NCBI GenBank assembly: GCA_003241385.1
Contig: QFPO01000003.1
Location: 496,001 to 560,000, forward strand
Origin: Rhodanobacter denitrificans
GTDB lineage: Bacteria > Pseudomonadota > Gammaproteobacteria > Xanthomonadales > Rhodanobacteraceae
Reading direction: 5' to 3'
DNA: 64,000 nt
Shown here piece by piece: positions 15,240 through 24,221 of this stretch. Numbering within the stretch: the first letter of the stretch is position 1; every line of letters starts with the position of its first letter. The position numbers and the translations under genes were made by a program. Below the pieces are notes generated by a model that was given only the letters and a program-made list of their open reading frames with translations, was not told the DNA's origin and searched no databases.

Positions 15240-17684
15240 ATGACTTCGTCCGTCAGCCCATCCCATCCGGCCCCCCGGGCCGCCTTCCGCCGCCGCCGGC
15301 TTGCGCTCGCGATCGTCGCGACGCTGGCAGCGCCGCTGGCGGCACAGCCGGCCGACGACGGCACCGCCTCGCAGTTGCAGCAGGTGGTCGTGACCGCGGC
15401 CGGCTTCGAGCAGAAGATCACCGACGCGCCGGCCAGCGTCAGCGTGGTCACGCGCGCCGAACTCGCCAAGCGTCCGTACACCAGCCTGGTCGATGCGCTG
15501 CGCGACGTCGAAGGCATCGACGTCGGCGAGTCGACCGACAAGAACGGCATGGCCTCGATCACGATGCGCGGCATGCCGGCCGACTACACCCTGGTGCTGA
15601 TCGACGGTCGCCGCCAGAGCAACGTCGGCGATCTGTATCCGAACAACTTCGGTGGCGGTCAGTACAGCTTCCTGCCGCCGCTCGATTCGATCGAGCGCAT
15701 CGAGGTCGTGCGCGGACCGATGTCGACGCTGTACGGATCGGACGCGATGGGCGGTGTCATCAACATCATCACGCGCAAGGTCGCCTCGCAGTGGCACGGC
15801 TCGATCACGCAGGGCCGCACCTGGCAGCAGGACGACCAGTTCGGCAACGACCGCACGACCGACCTCTATCTCAACGGTCCGATCGTGCCGGGCAAGCTCG
15901 GCTTGTCGGTGCGCGGCAGCCTCTACAAGCGGCAGGCGTCGATCCCCGAATGGGATCCGCTGCCGCTGCCGGACGGCACGCTGTGGGAGCGCTCGCTCGG
16001 CTTCGGCGACGGCGGCAAGCAGGTCGCCAACCGCAACTGGAACGGCGGCCTGCGCCTGTCCTTCACGCCGGGCAAGGACCACGACCTGTGGCTCGACTAC
16101 GACGTCTCGCGGCAGAAGTACGACAACTCCGAAGGCCAGACCGGCACGCTCGACAGCATCGCCAGTCTCTGGCGCACCGGCAATGCGACGATTCCGAATC
16201 CGGACTTCGATCCGACCCAGCCGATCGGCCCGTCCAATCCGGCCACGATCGTGCGCCGCGTCGTGCAGCCGCGCGTCGGCTACACCGAGCAGCAGCGCTA
16301 CGAGCGCGACCAGCTCGCGTTCACGCACGTCGGACGCTGGTCGTTCGGCACCAGCGAGACCAGCATCACCCGGAGCACCAGCAACAACCTCGGCCGCTCG
16401 CTGCCGCTGACGATCGCCGAACGCACCGAGCTGCAGGACCTGTGGAACGCCGCCTGCGTCGCCGGCGGCGGCAATCCGTTCTGCAGCAATGCGCGCATCG
16501 ACGATCTGACCGCCGAGCAGCGCGCCGCGCTCGAGGCGTTCCTGCCGCGGCAGCGCCGCGTGCTCGAGCTCGACGGCCTCATCGTCGACAGCAAGCTCGA
16601 GATGCTGTTCGGCGACCATCAGCTGACGGTCGGCGGCCAGTACAACGACACCGACATGGAAGACGGCACGTTCGGCATGGACGGCGCCGGCTTTCGCGAC
16701 GGCACGACGCAGAAGCACAAGCAGTGGGCCGTCTTCGCCGAGGACAACTGGCGCCTGACCGACAGCCTGACCGCGACCTACGGCGTGCGCTACGACGACC
16801 ACAACATCTTCGGCGACCACCTCAGCCCGCGCGGCTACCTGGTCTGGACCGCGTCGCAGAACTGGACGCTCAAGGGCGGCGTCAGCACCGGCTACAAGAC
16901 GCCCAAGCCGAACCAGCTGTTCCCCGGCATCACCGGCTTCGGCGGCCAGGGCGTCAACCCGTTCGTCGGCTCGCCGGACCTGCAGCCCGAGACCAGCACC
17001 AATACCGAAGTGGCGGCCTACTACGACGGCGGCAACGGCTTCAGCTTCAACGCGACCGCGTTCGTCAACAAGTTCAGGGACAAGATCGCCACCGGCGACA
17101 GCGTACCCAACTGCGAGGTCGCGCCGCCCGGCGCGCGCTGCGTCGACATCGGCCCCGGCTGGGCCGAGATCGGCTACACCACCTTCAGCCAGAGCATCAA
17201 CATCGACCGCGCCGAGAGCCGCGGCGTCGAGCTCGCCGGCCGCGTCGAACTGCCGGCCGGCTTCACGTTGCGCGGCAACTACACCTACACCGACTCCGAG
17301 CAGAAGAGCGGCCCCGACGCGGGGCTGCCGATCACCGGCAATCCGGCCAGGCACATGCTCAACGCGACGCTCGACTGGCAGCTCAACGAAGCGCTCAGCC
17401 TGGCCCTGATCGGCGAAGCCCGCTCCAAGCGCTTCCGCGAGCGCAGCGTCACGACCGGCCGCGAGCACTACTACGAGGACTACCGCATCTTCCACCTCGG
17501 CGCCTCGTGGAAGGCCACCGACCAGCTGACGATCAACGGCCGCATCAACAACCTGCTCGACAAGAACTTCATCGCACAGACTTGCGAGCTGACCGAACAG
17601 CAGGACGCCTACGCCTGCGTCGACGACTACCGCATCAAGGACAAGCGACGCAGCCTCTGGCTCTCGGCCAACCTGAGATTCTGA
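15240..17684 (+). CDS. TonB-dependent outer-membrane receptor (siderophore type)
   Basis: 814 residues: a long Arg-rich signal peptide (to about residue 36), a TonB-box-like stretch near QQVVVTAAGFEQK, a plug domain (about 60-170, with TMRGMPADYTLVLIDGRR and VEVVRGPMSTLYGSDAMGG-like motifs), then a 22-strand-type barrel ending SLWLSANLRF. It most resembles the FepA/CirA group that imports ferric catecholates or is used by colicins, but the ligand cannot be read from sequence. Two Cys pairs are present in predicted outer loops (ACVAGGGNPFC, NCEVAPPGARC), common in this group. The upstream Fur-like promoter supports an iron-related substrate. The ATG at 15240 is the only reasonable start. Confidence 0.92.
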   Translation: MTSSVSPSHPAPRAAFRRRRLALAIVATLAAPLAAQPADDGTASQLQQVVVTAAGFEQKITDAPASVSVVTRAELAKRPYTSLVDALRDVEGIDVGESTDKNGMASITMRGMPADYTLVLIDGRRQSNVGDLYPNNFGGGQYSFLPPLDSIERIEVVRGPMSTLYGSDAMGGVINIITRKVASQWHGSITQGRTWQQDDQFGNDRTTDLYLNGPIVPGKLGLSVRGSLYKRQASIPEWDPLPLPDGTLWERSLGFGDGGKQVANRNWNGGLRLSFTPGKDHDLWLDYDVSRQKYDNSEGQTGTLDSIASLWRTGNATIPNPDFDPTQPIGPSNPATIVRRVVQPRVGYTEQQRYERDQLAFTHVGRWSFGTSETSITRSTSNNLGRSLPLTIAERTELQDLWNAACVAGGGNPFCSNARIDDLTAEQRAALEAFLPRQRRVLELDGLIVDSKLEMLFGDHQLTVGGQYNDTDMEDGTFGMDGAGFRDGTTQKHKQWAVFAEDNWRLTDSLTATYGVRYDDHNIFGDHLSPRGYLVWTASQNWTLKGGVSTGYKTPKPNQLFPGITGFGGQGVNPFVGSPDLQPETSTNTEVAAYYDGGNGFSFNATAFVNKFRDKIATGDSVPNCEVAPPGARCVDIGPGWAEIGYTTFSQSINIDRAESRGVELAGRVELPAGFTLRGNYTYTDSEQKSGPDAGLPITGNPARHMLNATLDWQLNEALSLALIGEARSKRFRERSVTTGREHYYEDYRIFHLGASWKATDQLTINGRINNLLDKNFIAQTCELTEQQDAYACVDDYRIKDKRRSLWLSANLRF

Positions 17685-17713
17685 GATTCTGAGCTCCTGA
17701 CCCTCGACCCGGC

Positions 17714-17733
17714 GCGATCCACGGACGGATCGC
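17714..17733 (+). terminator. Hairpin after TonB receptor gene
   Basis: A 7-bp perfect stem (GCGATCC at 17714-17720, GGATCGC at 17727-17733) with a 6-nt loop, 30 nt after the receptor stop codon. It lacks a T tract. A short tandem duplication of GAGATTCT also surrounds the stop codon. Confidence 0.35.
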
Positions 17734-18029
17734 ACCGGCCGTAATCAATCACGACCCCATCGCGAACGACATCCGTGGGATCGCCTGCCGGTCCGATCGC
17801 ATGCACCGGATCGAGCGTCATTCGACACCGCATCGAAGTCGACCTACGTACCACCCAGCGGCACGTTCTCGACATCCGCGATGACCTCTCCGCGTCGACA
17901 ACGACATCGCGCTCCCGTCGATAGAATCACCGGCCCGCACTTCGTCCGTCCCGTCCCTCCGCTCCTGCTGGTCGCTCCTGTTCTTCGCTTCTGCGCGCAG
18001 GATGCGCGCTGACGGGTCCCGTGAAACGC
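17734..18029. other. Non-coding spacer
   Basis: Part of the only gene-free stretch longer than 300 bases (17685-18395). I find no convincing coding frame, RNA gene or promoter here; short open frames have no signal or family resemblance. The hairpin repeat begins near its right end. Confidence 0.6.
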
Positions 18030-18370
18030 GGTGGACCGGTGCCGGATCAGCCCGCAGGGGCGCGGGCACGGAGGCCCGCGCGTTCGTCGTCAGCACAGGA
18101 GGTGCTGTCGACGAACCCCGGCGCCGGGCCACGCACCCGCAGGGCAGGATGCCCGGAGGGCACGGATCGGGGGTGGCCTTTCTTTTGGTTACTTTTCTTT
18201 GGCCACTCAAAGAAAAGTGACCCGCTCGCCCGGAGGCGAGCGGAAAAAAGGCAGGGACGCCGCCCACCTACGAAGAAAGAGCGAAGACCGCTCATCCCAA
18301 AAACAGCGGGAGTGGCGCCGTTGCCGTCAGGACAACGAAGCGCCCCCTCCAGCGAATCGAGATCCACCCC
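18030..18370. repeat. Intergenic hairpin-rich repeat, Xanthomonadaceae type
   Basis: Four inverted repeats follow one another: CGCGGGC/GCCCGCG (18061-18080), TGCCC/GGGCA (18150-18162), GGTTACTTTTCTTT paired with AAAGAAAAGTGACC (18187-18222, one G-T wobble, loop GGCCACTC), and CCGCTCGCC/GGCGAGCGG (18222-18243, perfect 9 bp). The A/T-rich third hairpin stands out in this genome. I recall near-identical GGTTACTTTTCTTTGGCC elements scattered between genes in Xanthomonas, Lysobacter and relatives, where they yield spurious ORF calls. The element ends close to the 3' end of the ThrE-like gene and might act as a terminator or RNA-stability element. Boundaries are approximate. Confidence 0.65.
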
Positions 18371-18395
18371 ACTCAAGACCGAGCAAGCATAACCC

Positions 18396-19649
18396 TCACA
18401 ACTTCCGCCGCGGCGGCACCAGCAAATCCCCGAACAACAACCCCGCCACCAGCGCGATCAGCAGCGTCAGCAAGGTCACCGCCGTATCGAGCCCCAGCAT
18501 CACGTCGCGTTCGAGCACGAAGCTCAGCGTGCGGAAACCGACGCTGCCCGGCACCAGCAGGATGATGCCCGGCTCGCGGATCAGCGCGCCGGGGCGCTTC
18601 CAGACGCGTGCGAACACGTTGCTGACCGCGCCCAGCACCAGACCGCCGAGAAAGACGCCGAACGGCGCCGAGACATACGCGCCGCCGACCCGCGTGCACA
18701 GATAGCCGAGCACGACCGAGGCGATCACCGCCGGATAGTAGCGGCGCGGACTGCGGAACATCAGCGCGAATGCCAGCGCCGCGGCGACCACGGCCAGCCA
18801 TTCGGCCCAGACCGGCACCGCGACCACCGGCATCGGCGGCGGCACCCAGCCGAACAGCGCGCACAGCTGCGTCGCGGCGACCGTGCCGAACGCGAGCTTG
18901 AGCAGGATCGCCATCGCGCCGGCCATGCGCGCGGTGCCCGAGATCAGGTGCTGGCTCGACAGCTCGCGCACCGCGGTCGTCAGTGACAGTCCCGGCAGCA
19001 GCACGATCAGGCTCGCGATGACCACGGCACGCACGTCGATCGGCGCGACGTAGACGGCGACCACGGTCGCGATCAGCGTCGCCAGCAGCGCGCAGATCGC
19101 CTCGAACGCGGCGGCGATGTTCGGCCGCCGCGCCGCGCCCAGCGCGATCGCGCCGGTCACCAGGCCGATCAGACCGGCCGTCGCGACCGCCGGCCAGTCC
19201 GTGCGCAGGATGATCGCGACGCAGGCCGAGGCCGCGCCGTAGGCGAGGATCATCGGCAGCTCGGTCGTCCAGCGCGCCGGACGGGCGCCGATGTCGCGCA
19301 GCCGTCGGCGTCCTTCGACGAGGTCGACCGAGCCGTCGATCACCTGGTCGGCGATCTCGTCGACCTCGCACAGACGCTCGAGATTGACCTCGCCCGGCGA
19401 CAGCCGCACCACCTGGGTCACGTCGGCCAGGCTGCCGGGCCGACGGTGGTCGGAGAACGACATCACGATCGAAGTCGGCGTCGACAGGATGTTGCAGTCC
19501 AGCTCCAGGCGTGCGGCGACGTGGTTGACCGCATCCTCCAGACGCGGCGCCGCGGTGCCGTACTCGTGCAGGCGGCGCGCCAGCTCCACGACGAATTCGA
19601 TACGGGTGGTCAGCGCGGCTTCGGCGGGCATCGGGCCGGTACGGTACAT
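18396..19649 (-). CDS. Threonine/serine exporter family protein (ThrE-like)
   Basis: Single-chain ThrE-type exporter, about 417 residues from the ATG at 19649 (MYRTGPMPAEAAL); an ATG at 19631 is also possible. The N-terminal cytoplasmic part holds the family signature HEYGTAAPRLEDAVNHVAARL and a TSIVMSF strand. Ten hydrophobic segments follow in two blocks, matching the DUF1212 plus DUF3815 halves that some bacteria encode as two genes but are fused here. Expected role: proton-driven export of Thr/Ser or small peptides, keeping internal pools non-toxic. It is divergent from the EamA-family gene with only 50 bp between starts, so promoters must overlap. Confidence 0.85.
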   Translation of the reverse strand: MYRTGPMPAEAALTTRIEFVVELARRLHEYGTAAPRLEDAVNHVAARLELDCNILSTPTSIVMSFSDHRRPGSLADVTQVVRLSPGEVNLERLCEVDEIADQVIDGSVDLVEGRRRLRDIGARPARWTTELPMILAYGAASACVAIILRTDWPAVATAGLIGLVTGAIALGAARRPNIAAAFEAICALLATLIATVVAVYVAPIDVRAVVIASLIVLLPGLSLTTAVRELSSQHLISGTARMAGAMAILLKLAFGTVAATQLCALFGWVPPPMPVVAVPVWAEWLAVVAAALAFALMFRSPRRYYPAVIASVVLGYLCTRVGGAYVSAPFGVFLGGLVLGAVSNVFARVWKRPGALIREPGIILLVPGSVGFRTLSFVLERDVMLGLDTAVTLLTLLIALVAGLLFGDLLVPPRRKL

Positions 19650-19699
19650 GCGGTCGGTTCGGCGATAATGCCGCTTTTCGCGCGGCGCGGCGCGGGCAC

Positions 19700-20581
19700 A
19701 TGGGGATCGGAGAAGCACTTTCAATCGGCAGCGCGCTGGCCTGGGCCGGCGGCGTCGTGATCTACACGCGGCTGGGACGCACGCTGCCGCCGCTGCATCT
19801 GAACCTGTTCAAGAACCTGCTGGTGTTCGCGATGGTCGTGCCGACCGTGCTGCTGGTCGAGGGCGCGCGCTGGCCGGCGCTCGGGGCGGGCGCAATCGCG
19901 CTGGCGCTCGCCTCGGGCGCGATCGGCATCGCGCTGGCCGACACGCTGTACTTCCGTGCGCTCAACACGCTCGGCGCCGGTCACATGGGCGTGATCGGCA
20001 ATCTCTACAGTCCGCTGGTGATCGTGCTCTCGTTCGCGTTCCTCGGCGAGCGCCTGGACGCGCTGCAGATCGTCGGCTTCGTCCTGGTCATGAGCGGCGT
20101 CGGGCTGGTCAGCCGGCACGATGCGGACCGTCCGCTCGACCGCGCGGCGCTGCGCCGCGGCGTGCTGCTCGGCGCGGCGGCGATCGCGCTGATGGCGGTC
20201 GCGATCGTGATGATCAAGCGCACGCTCGAGCAGCAGCCGCTGCTGTGGGTCGTTGCGATCCGGCTGGCCGGCGCGATCCTCGGCATGCTGGCCACGTTCG
20301 CGCTCGGCCGCCACGCGCTGCTGCCGCGCGGCGTGACGCTGACGCGCGGCGAGGTCGGGCTGCTGCTCGCGGCTGCGTTCCTCGGCCAGTACCTGTCGAT
20401 GATCCTCTGGCTCGGCGGCTACAAGTTCACCGAGGCCTCGGTCGCCTCGATCCTGAACGAGTCCGCGTCGGTCTTCATCGTGCTGCTGGCCTGGCTGTTC
20501 CTGCGCGAGCCGCTCGACCGGCGCCGCATCGCCGGTGTCGGCTGCACGCTGGCCGGACTGGCCTGCATGCTGCTGAGCTGA
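19700..20581 (+). CDS. EamA-family (DMT superfamily) metabolite transporter
   Basis: 293 residues with ten predicted membrane helices in two inverted five-helix EamA repeats, each ending in the usual pattern (LGAGHMGVIGNLYSPLVIVL and FTEASVASILNESASVFIVL, followed by FLGERLDALQ and FLREPLDRRR). DMT family members export amino acids, nucleobases or other small metabolites; substrate cannot be predicted. The start ATG at 19700 precedes MGIGEALSIGSALAWAGG. Divergent neighbour is the ThrE-like exporter, so the pair may share an export theme. Confidence 0.87.
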   Translation: MGIGEALSIGSALAWAGGVVIYTRLGRTLPPLHLNLFKNLLVFAMVVPTVLLVEGARWPALGAGAIALALASGAIGIALADTLYFRALNTLGAGHMGVIGNLYSPLVIVLSFAFLGERLDALQIVGFVLVMSGVGLVSRHDADRPLDRAALRRGVLLGAAAIALMAVAIVMIKRTLEQQPLLWVVAIRLAGAILGMLATFALGRHALLPRGVTLTRGEVGLLLAAAFLGQYLSMILWLGGYKFTEASVASILNESASVFIVLLAWLFLREPLDRRRIAGVGCTLAGLACMLLS

Positions 20582-20630
20582 GCCGGAACGGCTCGCCGCG
20601 CCGCGCATCCACCGTTTCAGTCCAAGCTGC

Positions 20631-20642
20631 TAGGCTTCGCGC
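20631..20642 (+). promoter_or_regulatory. -10-like TAGGCT immediately before mlaE start
   Basis: TAGGCT at 20631-20636 stands 6 nt before the ATG at 20643, a distance that would place transcription start on or next to the start codon and give a leaderless mRNA. No good -35 was seen. Confidence 0.3.
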
Positions 20643-21755
20643 ATGCAGCCCGCTACCGCTTCCCTCGCCGCCGACGGCGACCGCATCGTGCTGGCCGGCG
20701 ACTGGGTACTGGCGCACGCGCCGGCCCTGGCCGGCCAGGTCGAGCGGCTGCGCCGCCGCGTCGGCGCGTCAACGGTACTCGACGCCGGCGGTATCGGCCG
20801 GCTCGACACCGCCGGCGCCAGCCTGCTGCTGCAGCTCGACGAAGACGGCGGCCGGACCGACCGCTTCGACGGGCTCGGCGCGCATCAGCGCGAGCTGCTG
20901 GTCACGGTGGCACGCGCGATGCGCGAGCATGCGGCCGCGCCGCGACGGCCGAACGGCCTGGTCGAACTGCTCGCCAACGCCGGCAAGGCGGTCGAGCTGT
21001 TCTGGCACAACCTGACCGAGCTGGTCGGCTTCATCGGCCTGATCCTCTCCAGTCTGCTGCGCAGCCTGGTGCTGCCGCAGCGCTGGCGCGTGACCTCGCT
21101 GTTCTTCCACATCGAGCAGACCGGTCTGAACGCGGTACCGATCGTCGCGCTGCTGAGCTTCCTGGTCGGCGCGGTCGTCGCGTTTCTCGGCGCGACGATC
21201 CTGCGCGACTTCGGCGCCACCGTGTTCACGGTCGAGCTGATCAGCTACTCGTTCCTGCGCGAGTTCGGCGTGCTGCTGACCGCGATCATGGTCGCCGGCC
21301 GCTCCGGCAGCGCGTTCACGGCGCAGATCGGCTCGATGAAGGCGCGCGAGGAGGTCGACGCGATCCGTACGATGGGCCTGTCGCCGGTCGAGGTGCTGGT
21401 GCTGCCGCGCGTGTTGGCGCTGCTGATCTCGATGCCGCTGCTGAGCTTCCTGGCGATGATCGCCGGCATCATCGGCGGCGCGATGGTCTGCGTCTACACG
21501 CTCGACATCTCGCCCGGCATGTTCCTGTACCGGCTCCAGGAGATGACCCAGGCCCGTCATTTCTGGGTCGGCATCAGCAAGGCGCCGCTGTTCGCGTTCC
21601 TGATCGCCGCGATCGGCTGCCTGGAGGGCTTCAAGGTGTCGGGCAGCGCCGAGTCGGTCGGCACGCACACGACCTCCAGCGTCGTGCAGTCGATCTTCGT
21701 CGTGATCCTGGTCGACGCGCTGGCGGCGATCTTCTTCATGGAGATCGGCTGGTGA
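20643..21755 (+). CDS. mlaE: MlaE-family ABC permease with N-terminal STAS domain
   Basis: 370 residues. Residues 1-100 form a STAS-like (MlaB-like) domain with a typical VLDAGGIGRLDTAGASLLLQ core; residues about 120-370 are the MlaE/YrbE permease with five to six helices and the conserved stretches FLVGAVVAFLGA, REFGVLLTAIMVAGRSGSAF and EEVDAIRTMGLSPVEVLVLPR. It would form the membrane channel of an ABC system moving phospholipids between the inner and outer membranes. The separate mlaB gene of E. coli is thus fused here. It is the first of four genes; the next (ATPase) overlaps its stop codon by 4 nt. Confidence 0.92.
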   Translation: MQPATASLAADGDRIVLAGDWVLAHAPALAGQVERLRRRVGASTVLDAGGIGRLDTAGASLLLQLDEDGGRTDRFDGLGAHQRELLVTVARAMREHAAAPRRPNGLVELLANAGKAVELFWHNLTELVGFIGLILSSLLRSLVLPQRWRVTSLFFHIEQTGLNAVPIVALLSFLVGAVVAFLGATILRDFGATVFTVELISYSFLREFGVLLTAIMVAGRSGSAFTAQIGSMKAREEVDAIRTMGLSPVEVLVLPRVLALLISMPLLSFLAMIAGIIGGAMVCVYTLDISPGMFLYRLQEMTQARHFWVGISKAPLFAFLIAAIGCLEGFKVSGSAESVGTHTTSSVVQSIFVVILVDALAAIFFMEIGW

Positions 21756-22534
21756 GCGAGACCGTCATCGAGGTGCGCGGCCTGCGCAACCAGTTCGGCG
21801 AGCAGGTCGTGCACGAGGACCTGGACCTGGACGTGCGGCGCGGCGAGATCATCGGCGTGGTCGGCGGCTCGGGCAGCGGCAAGTCGGTGCTGCTGCGCTC
21901 GATCATCGGCCTGAACCGGCCGCGCGCGGGCACCGTGCGCCTGTTCGGCGAGGACATGGCACAGGTATCGGCCGTCCAGCGCAACGCGATCGAACAGCGC
22001 TGCGGGGTCCTGTTCCAGAACGGCGCGCTGTTCTCGTCGCTGACCGTGGCCGAGAACGTCTCGGTGCCGCTGGTCGAGCATCACGGCTTGCCGCGCGCGC
22101 TGATCGAGCGGCTGGCCGCGCTGAAGATCGGCCTGGCCGGCCTGCCGCCCGAGGCCGGCACGAAATTCCCGTCCGAACTGTCCGGCGGCATGGTCAAGCG
22201 CGCCGCGCTGGCGCGGTCGCTGGCGCTGGATCCGGACATCCTGTTTCTCGACGAGCCGACCGCCGGCCTCGATCCGATCGGTGCGGCCGCGTTCGACCAG
22301 CTGATCCTGACGCTGCGCGACAGCCTCGGCCTGACGGTGTTCCTGATCACGCACGACCTCGACACGCTGTACACGATCTGCGACCGTGTCGCCGTGCTGG
22401 CCCGGCGCCGCGTGCTGATCAATGCACCGCTCGCCGAGGTCGAGCGTCAGGACGAGCCGTGGATCCGCGAGTATTTCCAGGGGCCGCGCGGTCGCGCGGC
22501 CGAGCACGCCGCGCTGGCGGCCAAGAGGATCTGA
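21752..22534 (+). CDS. mlaF: MlaF-family ABC ATP-binding protein
   Basis: 260-residue ATPase of the Mla/Mce lipid transporter. Walker A GGSGSGKS is near residue 42, Q-loop in GVLFQNGALFSSLTVAEN, signature LSGGMVKRAALARSLALDPD, Walker B DILFLDEPTAGLDP, and switch His in LITHDL. The C-terminal extension (REYFQGPRGRAAEHAALAAK) corresponds to the part of MlaF that in E. coli wraps the partner subunit. The GTG start overlaps the mlaE stop by 4 nt, implying translational coupling. Confidence 0.94.
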   Translation: MSETVIEVRGLRNQFGEQVVHEDLDLDVRRGEIIGVVGGSGSGKSVLLRSIIGLNRPRAGTVRLFGEDMAQVSAVQRNAIEQRCGVLFQNGALFSSLTVAENVSVPLVEHHGLPRALIERLAALKIGLAGLPPEAGTKFPSELSGGMVKRAALARSLALDPDILFLDEPTAGLDPIGAAAFDQLILTLRDSLGLTVFLITHDLDTLYTICDRVAVLARRRVLINAPLAEVERQDEPWIREYFQGPRGRAAEHAALAAKRI

Positions 22535-22535
22535 C

Positions 22536-23480
22536 ATGGAAACCCGTGCCCATCATGTGCTGATCGGTGCCTTCGCGATACTCGTGTTCGTGCTCGGCGC
22601 GGGTTTCGTGCTGTGGCTGTCCAAGAGCAGCCGCGACCGCGCGTTCAAGGAATACGACGTGGTCTTCGTCGAGGCCGTCACCGGCCTCTCGCAAGGCGGC
22701 GCGGTGCAGTACAACGGCATCAAGGTCGGCGAAGTCAGCCAGCTCCAGCTGGCGCCGGACGATCCGCGCAAGGTCATCGCGCGGATCCGCGTCGGCGCCT
22801 CCACGCCGATCAAGCAGGACACGCGCGCCAAGCTCGCGCTGGCCGGCGTGACCGGCGTGGCCTTCATCCAGCTCAGCGGCGGCATGCCGAACAGCCCGAA
22901 CCTCGAGCCGACGCGCGAGCACCCGGTGCCGGTGATCCAGACCGACCCGTCGGCGCTCTCTCAGCTGCTCAATTCCGGCGAGGACATCGTCACCAGCATC
23001 AACGACGCGCTGTACCGGATCGGCCAGCTGCTGTCGCAGGAGAACGTCGACCGCGTCGCCCACGTGCTCGACAACGTCGACAAGATCGTCGACAGCGTGG
23101 CCGGCCAGCGCGAGGAGCTCAGCACCGCGCTGCGCCAGCTGTCCGACGCGACCGGCGACCTGAAGTCCTCGCTGCGCACCGTCAGCGAACTGGCGACGAC
23201 GACCAACAAGCTGGTCCGCGAGGACGCGCGCGACGTGATGGTCTCGGCCGAGAAGGCGATCGGTTCGATCGACCGCGTCGCCGCGTCGGTCAGCGAGCTG
23301 GTCGAGAACAACCGCGCCGCGATCGACAGCTTCGGCAACCAGGGCCTGCGGCAGGTCGGCCCGACGCTCGCCGAGCTGCGCGAGACGCTGCGCGCGTTCA
23401 AGCAGCTCAGCGACCGCCTGGCCAAGTCCGAGAGCCTGCTGCTCGGCAGCGACCAACCCAAGGAGTACTCGCCGCGATGA
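22536..23480 (+). CDS. mlaD: MCE-domain lipid-binding protein (MlaD family)
   Basis: 314 residues: an N-terminal membrane anchor (residues about 8-28, LIGAFAILVFVLGAGFVLWL), one MCE domain (about 38-120, with VTGLSQGGAVQYNGIKVGEV), then a long alpha-helical, coiled-coil-prone region rich in heptads up to the C-terminus. This is longer than E. coli MlaD (183 aa) and resembles single-MCE proteins whose helices may build a tube through the periplasm. The ATG at 22536 is one nt after the ATPase stop codon; the preceding open frame is the wrong reading of mlaF. Confidence 0.92.
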   Translation: METRAHHVLIGAFAILVFVLGAGFVLWLSKSSRDRAFKEYDVVFVEAVTGLSQGGAVQYNGIKVGEVSQLQLAPDDPRKVIARIRVGASTPIKQDTRAKLALAGVTGVAFIQLSGGMPNSPNLEPTREHPVPVIQTDPSALSQLLNSGEDIVTSINDALYRIGQLLSQENVDRVAHVLDNVDKIVDSVAGQREELSTALRQLSDATGDLKSSLRTVSELATTTNKLVREDARDVMVSAEKAIGSIDRVAASVSELVENNRAAIDSFGNQGLRQVGPTLAELRETLRAFKQLSDRLAKSESLLLGSDQPKEYSPR

Positions 23481-24097
23481 GCCTTCCGATCCGTATCGCC
23501 GGCCTGCTGGCGGCCTGTCTGCTGACCGCCTGCGCGTCGCTGACCGGCAAGCGCGAACCATTCGCGATCTACGCACCGCAGCTCAAGTCCGCTCAGGCGG
23601 CCGGACCTGCGGTCGACTGGCAGCTGGCGATCGACATGCCGCTGGCGAGCAGCGCAATCGACTCCACACGCATCGCGGTGATGCCGACGCCGGGCGTGCT
23701 GCAGATCTATCCGGCCGCACGCTGGCGCGATCCGGCCCCGGTGCTGCTGCGCGGCCTGATCGTCGAGGGCTTCGAACGCAGCGGACGCATCCTCGGCGTC
23801 GGTGCCGCGGCCGGCCTGCGCGCGGATTTCGGGCTGACGCTGGAGCTGCGCGCGCTGCAGGCCGAGGTCGGCGCCGACGGCCCGCGCGCGGTCGTGCGGC
23901 TGCAGGCCAGCCTGATCGACTATTCGAACAATCGGGTGGTCGCCGCGCGCACGTTCGAGGCGGCCTCGCCGGCCGCGGGCTCGGAGATGACCGCGATGTT
24001 TCCGGCGTTCGAAACCTCACTCGACACGATCGTCGTGCAGCTGGTCGACTGGACGCTGGCCGAGGGCGAACGCCGGCGCGCCGCCGCCACGCGCTGA
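23477..24097 (+). CDS. ABC-type transport auxiliary lipoprotein
   Basis: 206-residue lipoprotein: signal sequence with a lipobox LTAC (Cys about 18), followed by a mixed alpha/beta domain resembling the ABC_trans_aux/PqiC family (RIAVMPTPGVLQIYPAARWRD is typical). Such proteins sit in the outer membrane and are the acceptor end of Mce/Mla or Pqi systems. It overlaps mlaD by 4 nt. No mlaC (soluble lipid carrier) gene follows, so this operon is more like PqiABC or a tube-type MCE system than canonical MlaA-F. Confidence 0.85.
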   Translation: MSLPIRIAGLLAACLLTACASLTGKREPFAIYAPQLKSAQAAGPAVDWQLAIDMPLASSAIDSTRIAVMPTPGVLQIYPAARWRDPAPVLLRGLIVEGFERSGRILGVGAAAGLRADFGLTLELRALQAEVGADGPRAVVRLQASLIDYSNNRVVAARTFEAASPAAGSEMTAMFPAFETSLDTIVVQLVDWTLAEGERRRAAATR

Positions 24098-24221
24098 TCC
24101 ATTGCACGGACGTCTTTGCGCCGGGCGTCCGAACGGCGACAATGGCGGCCGCTGACCTCCCCCTGCCCGACCTCGCGCGTGCGGCATCGCCGTTCGCCGT
24201 CGCCGGCCGCCCGCCATCGCC

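Noticed and set aside
18002..18392. Short open frames inside the intergenic hairpin repeat
   Set aside because: They are translations of the repeat in several frames, with no signal or start context; such elements often yield spurious gene calls.
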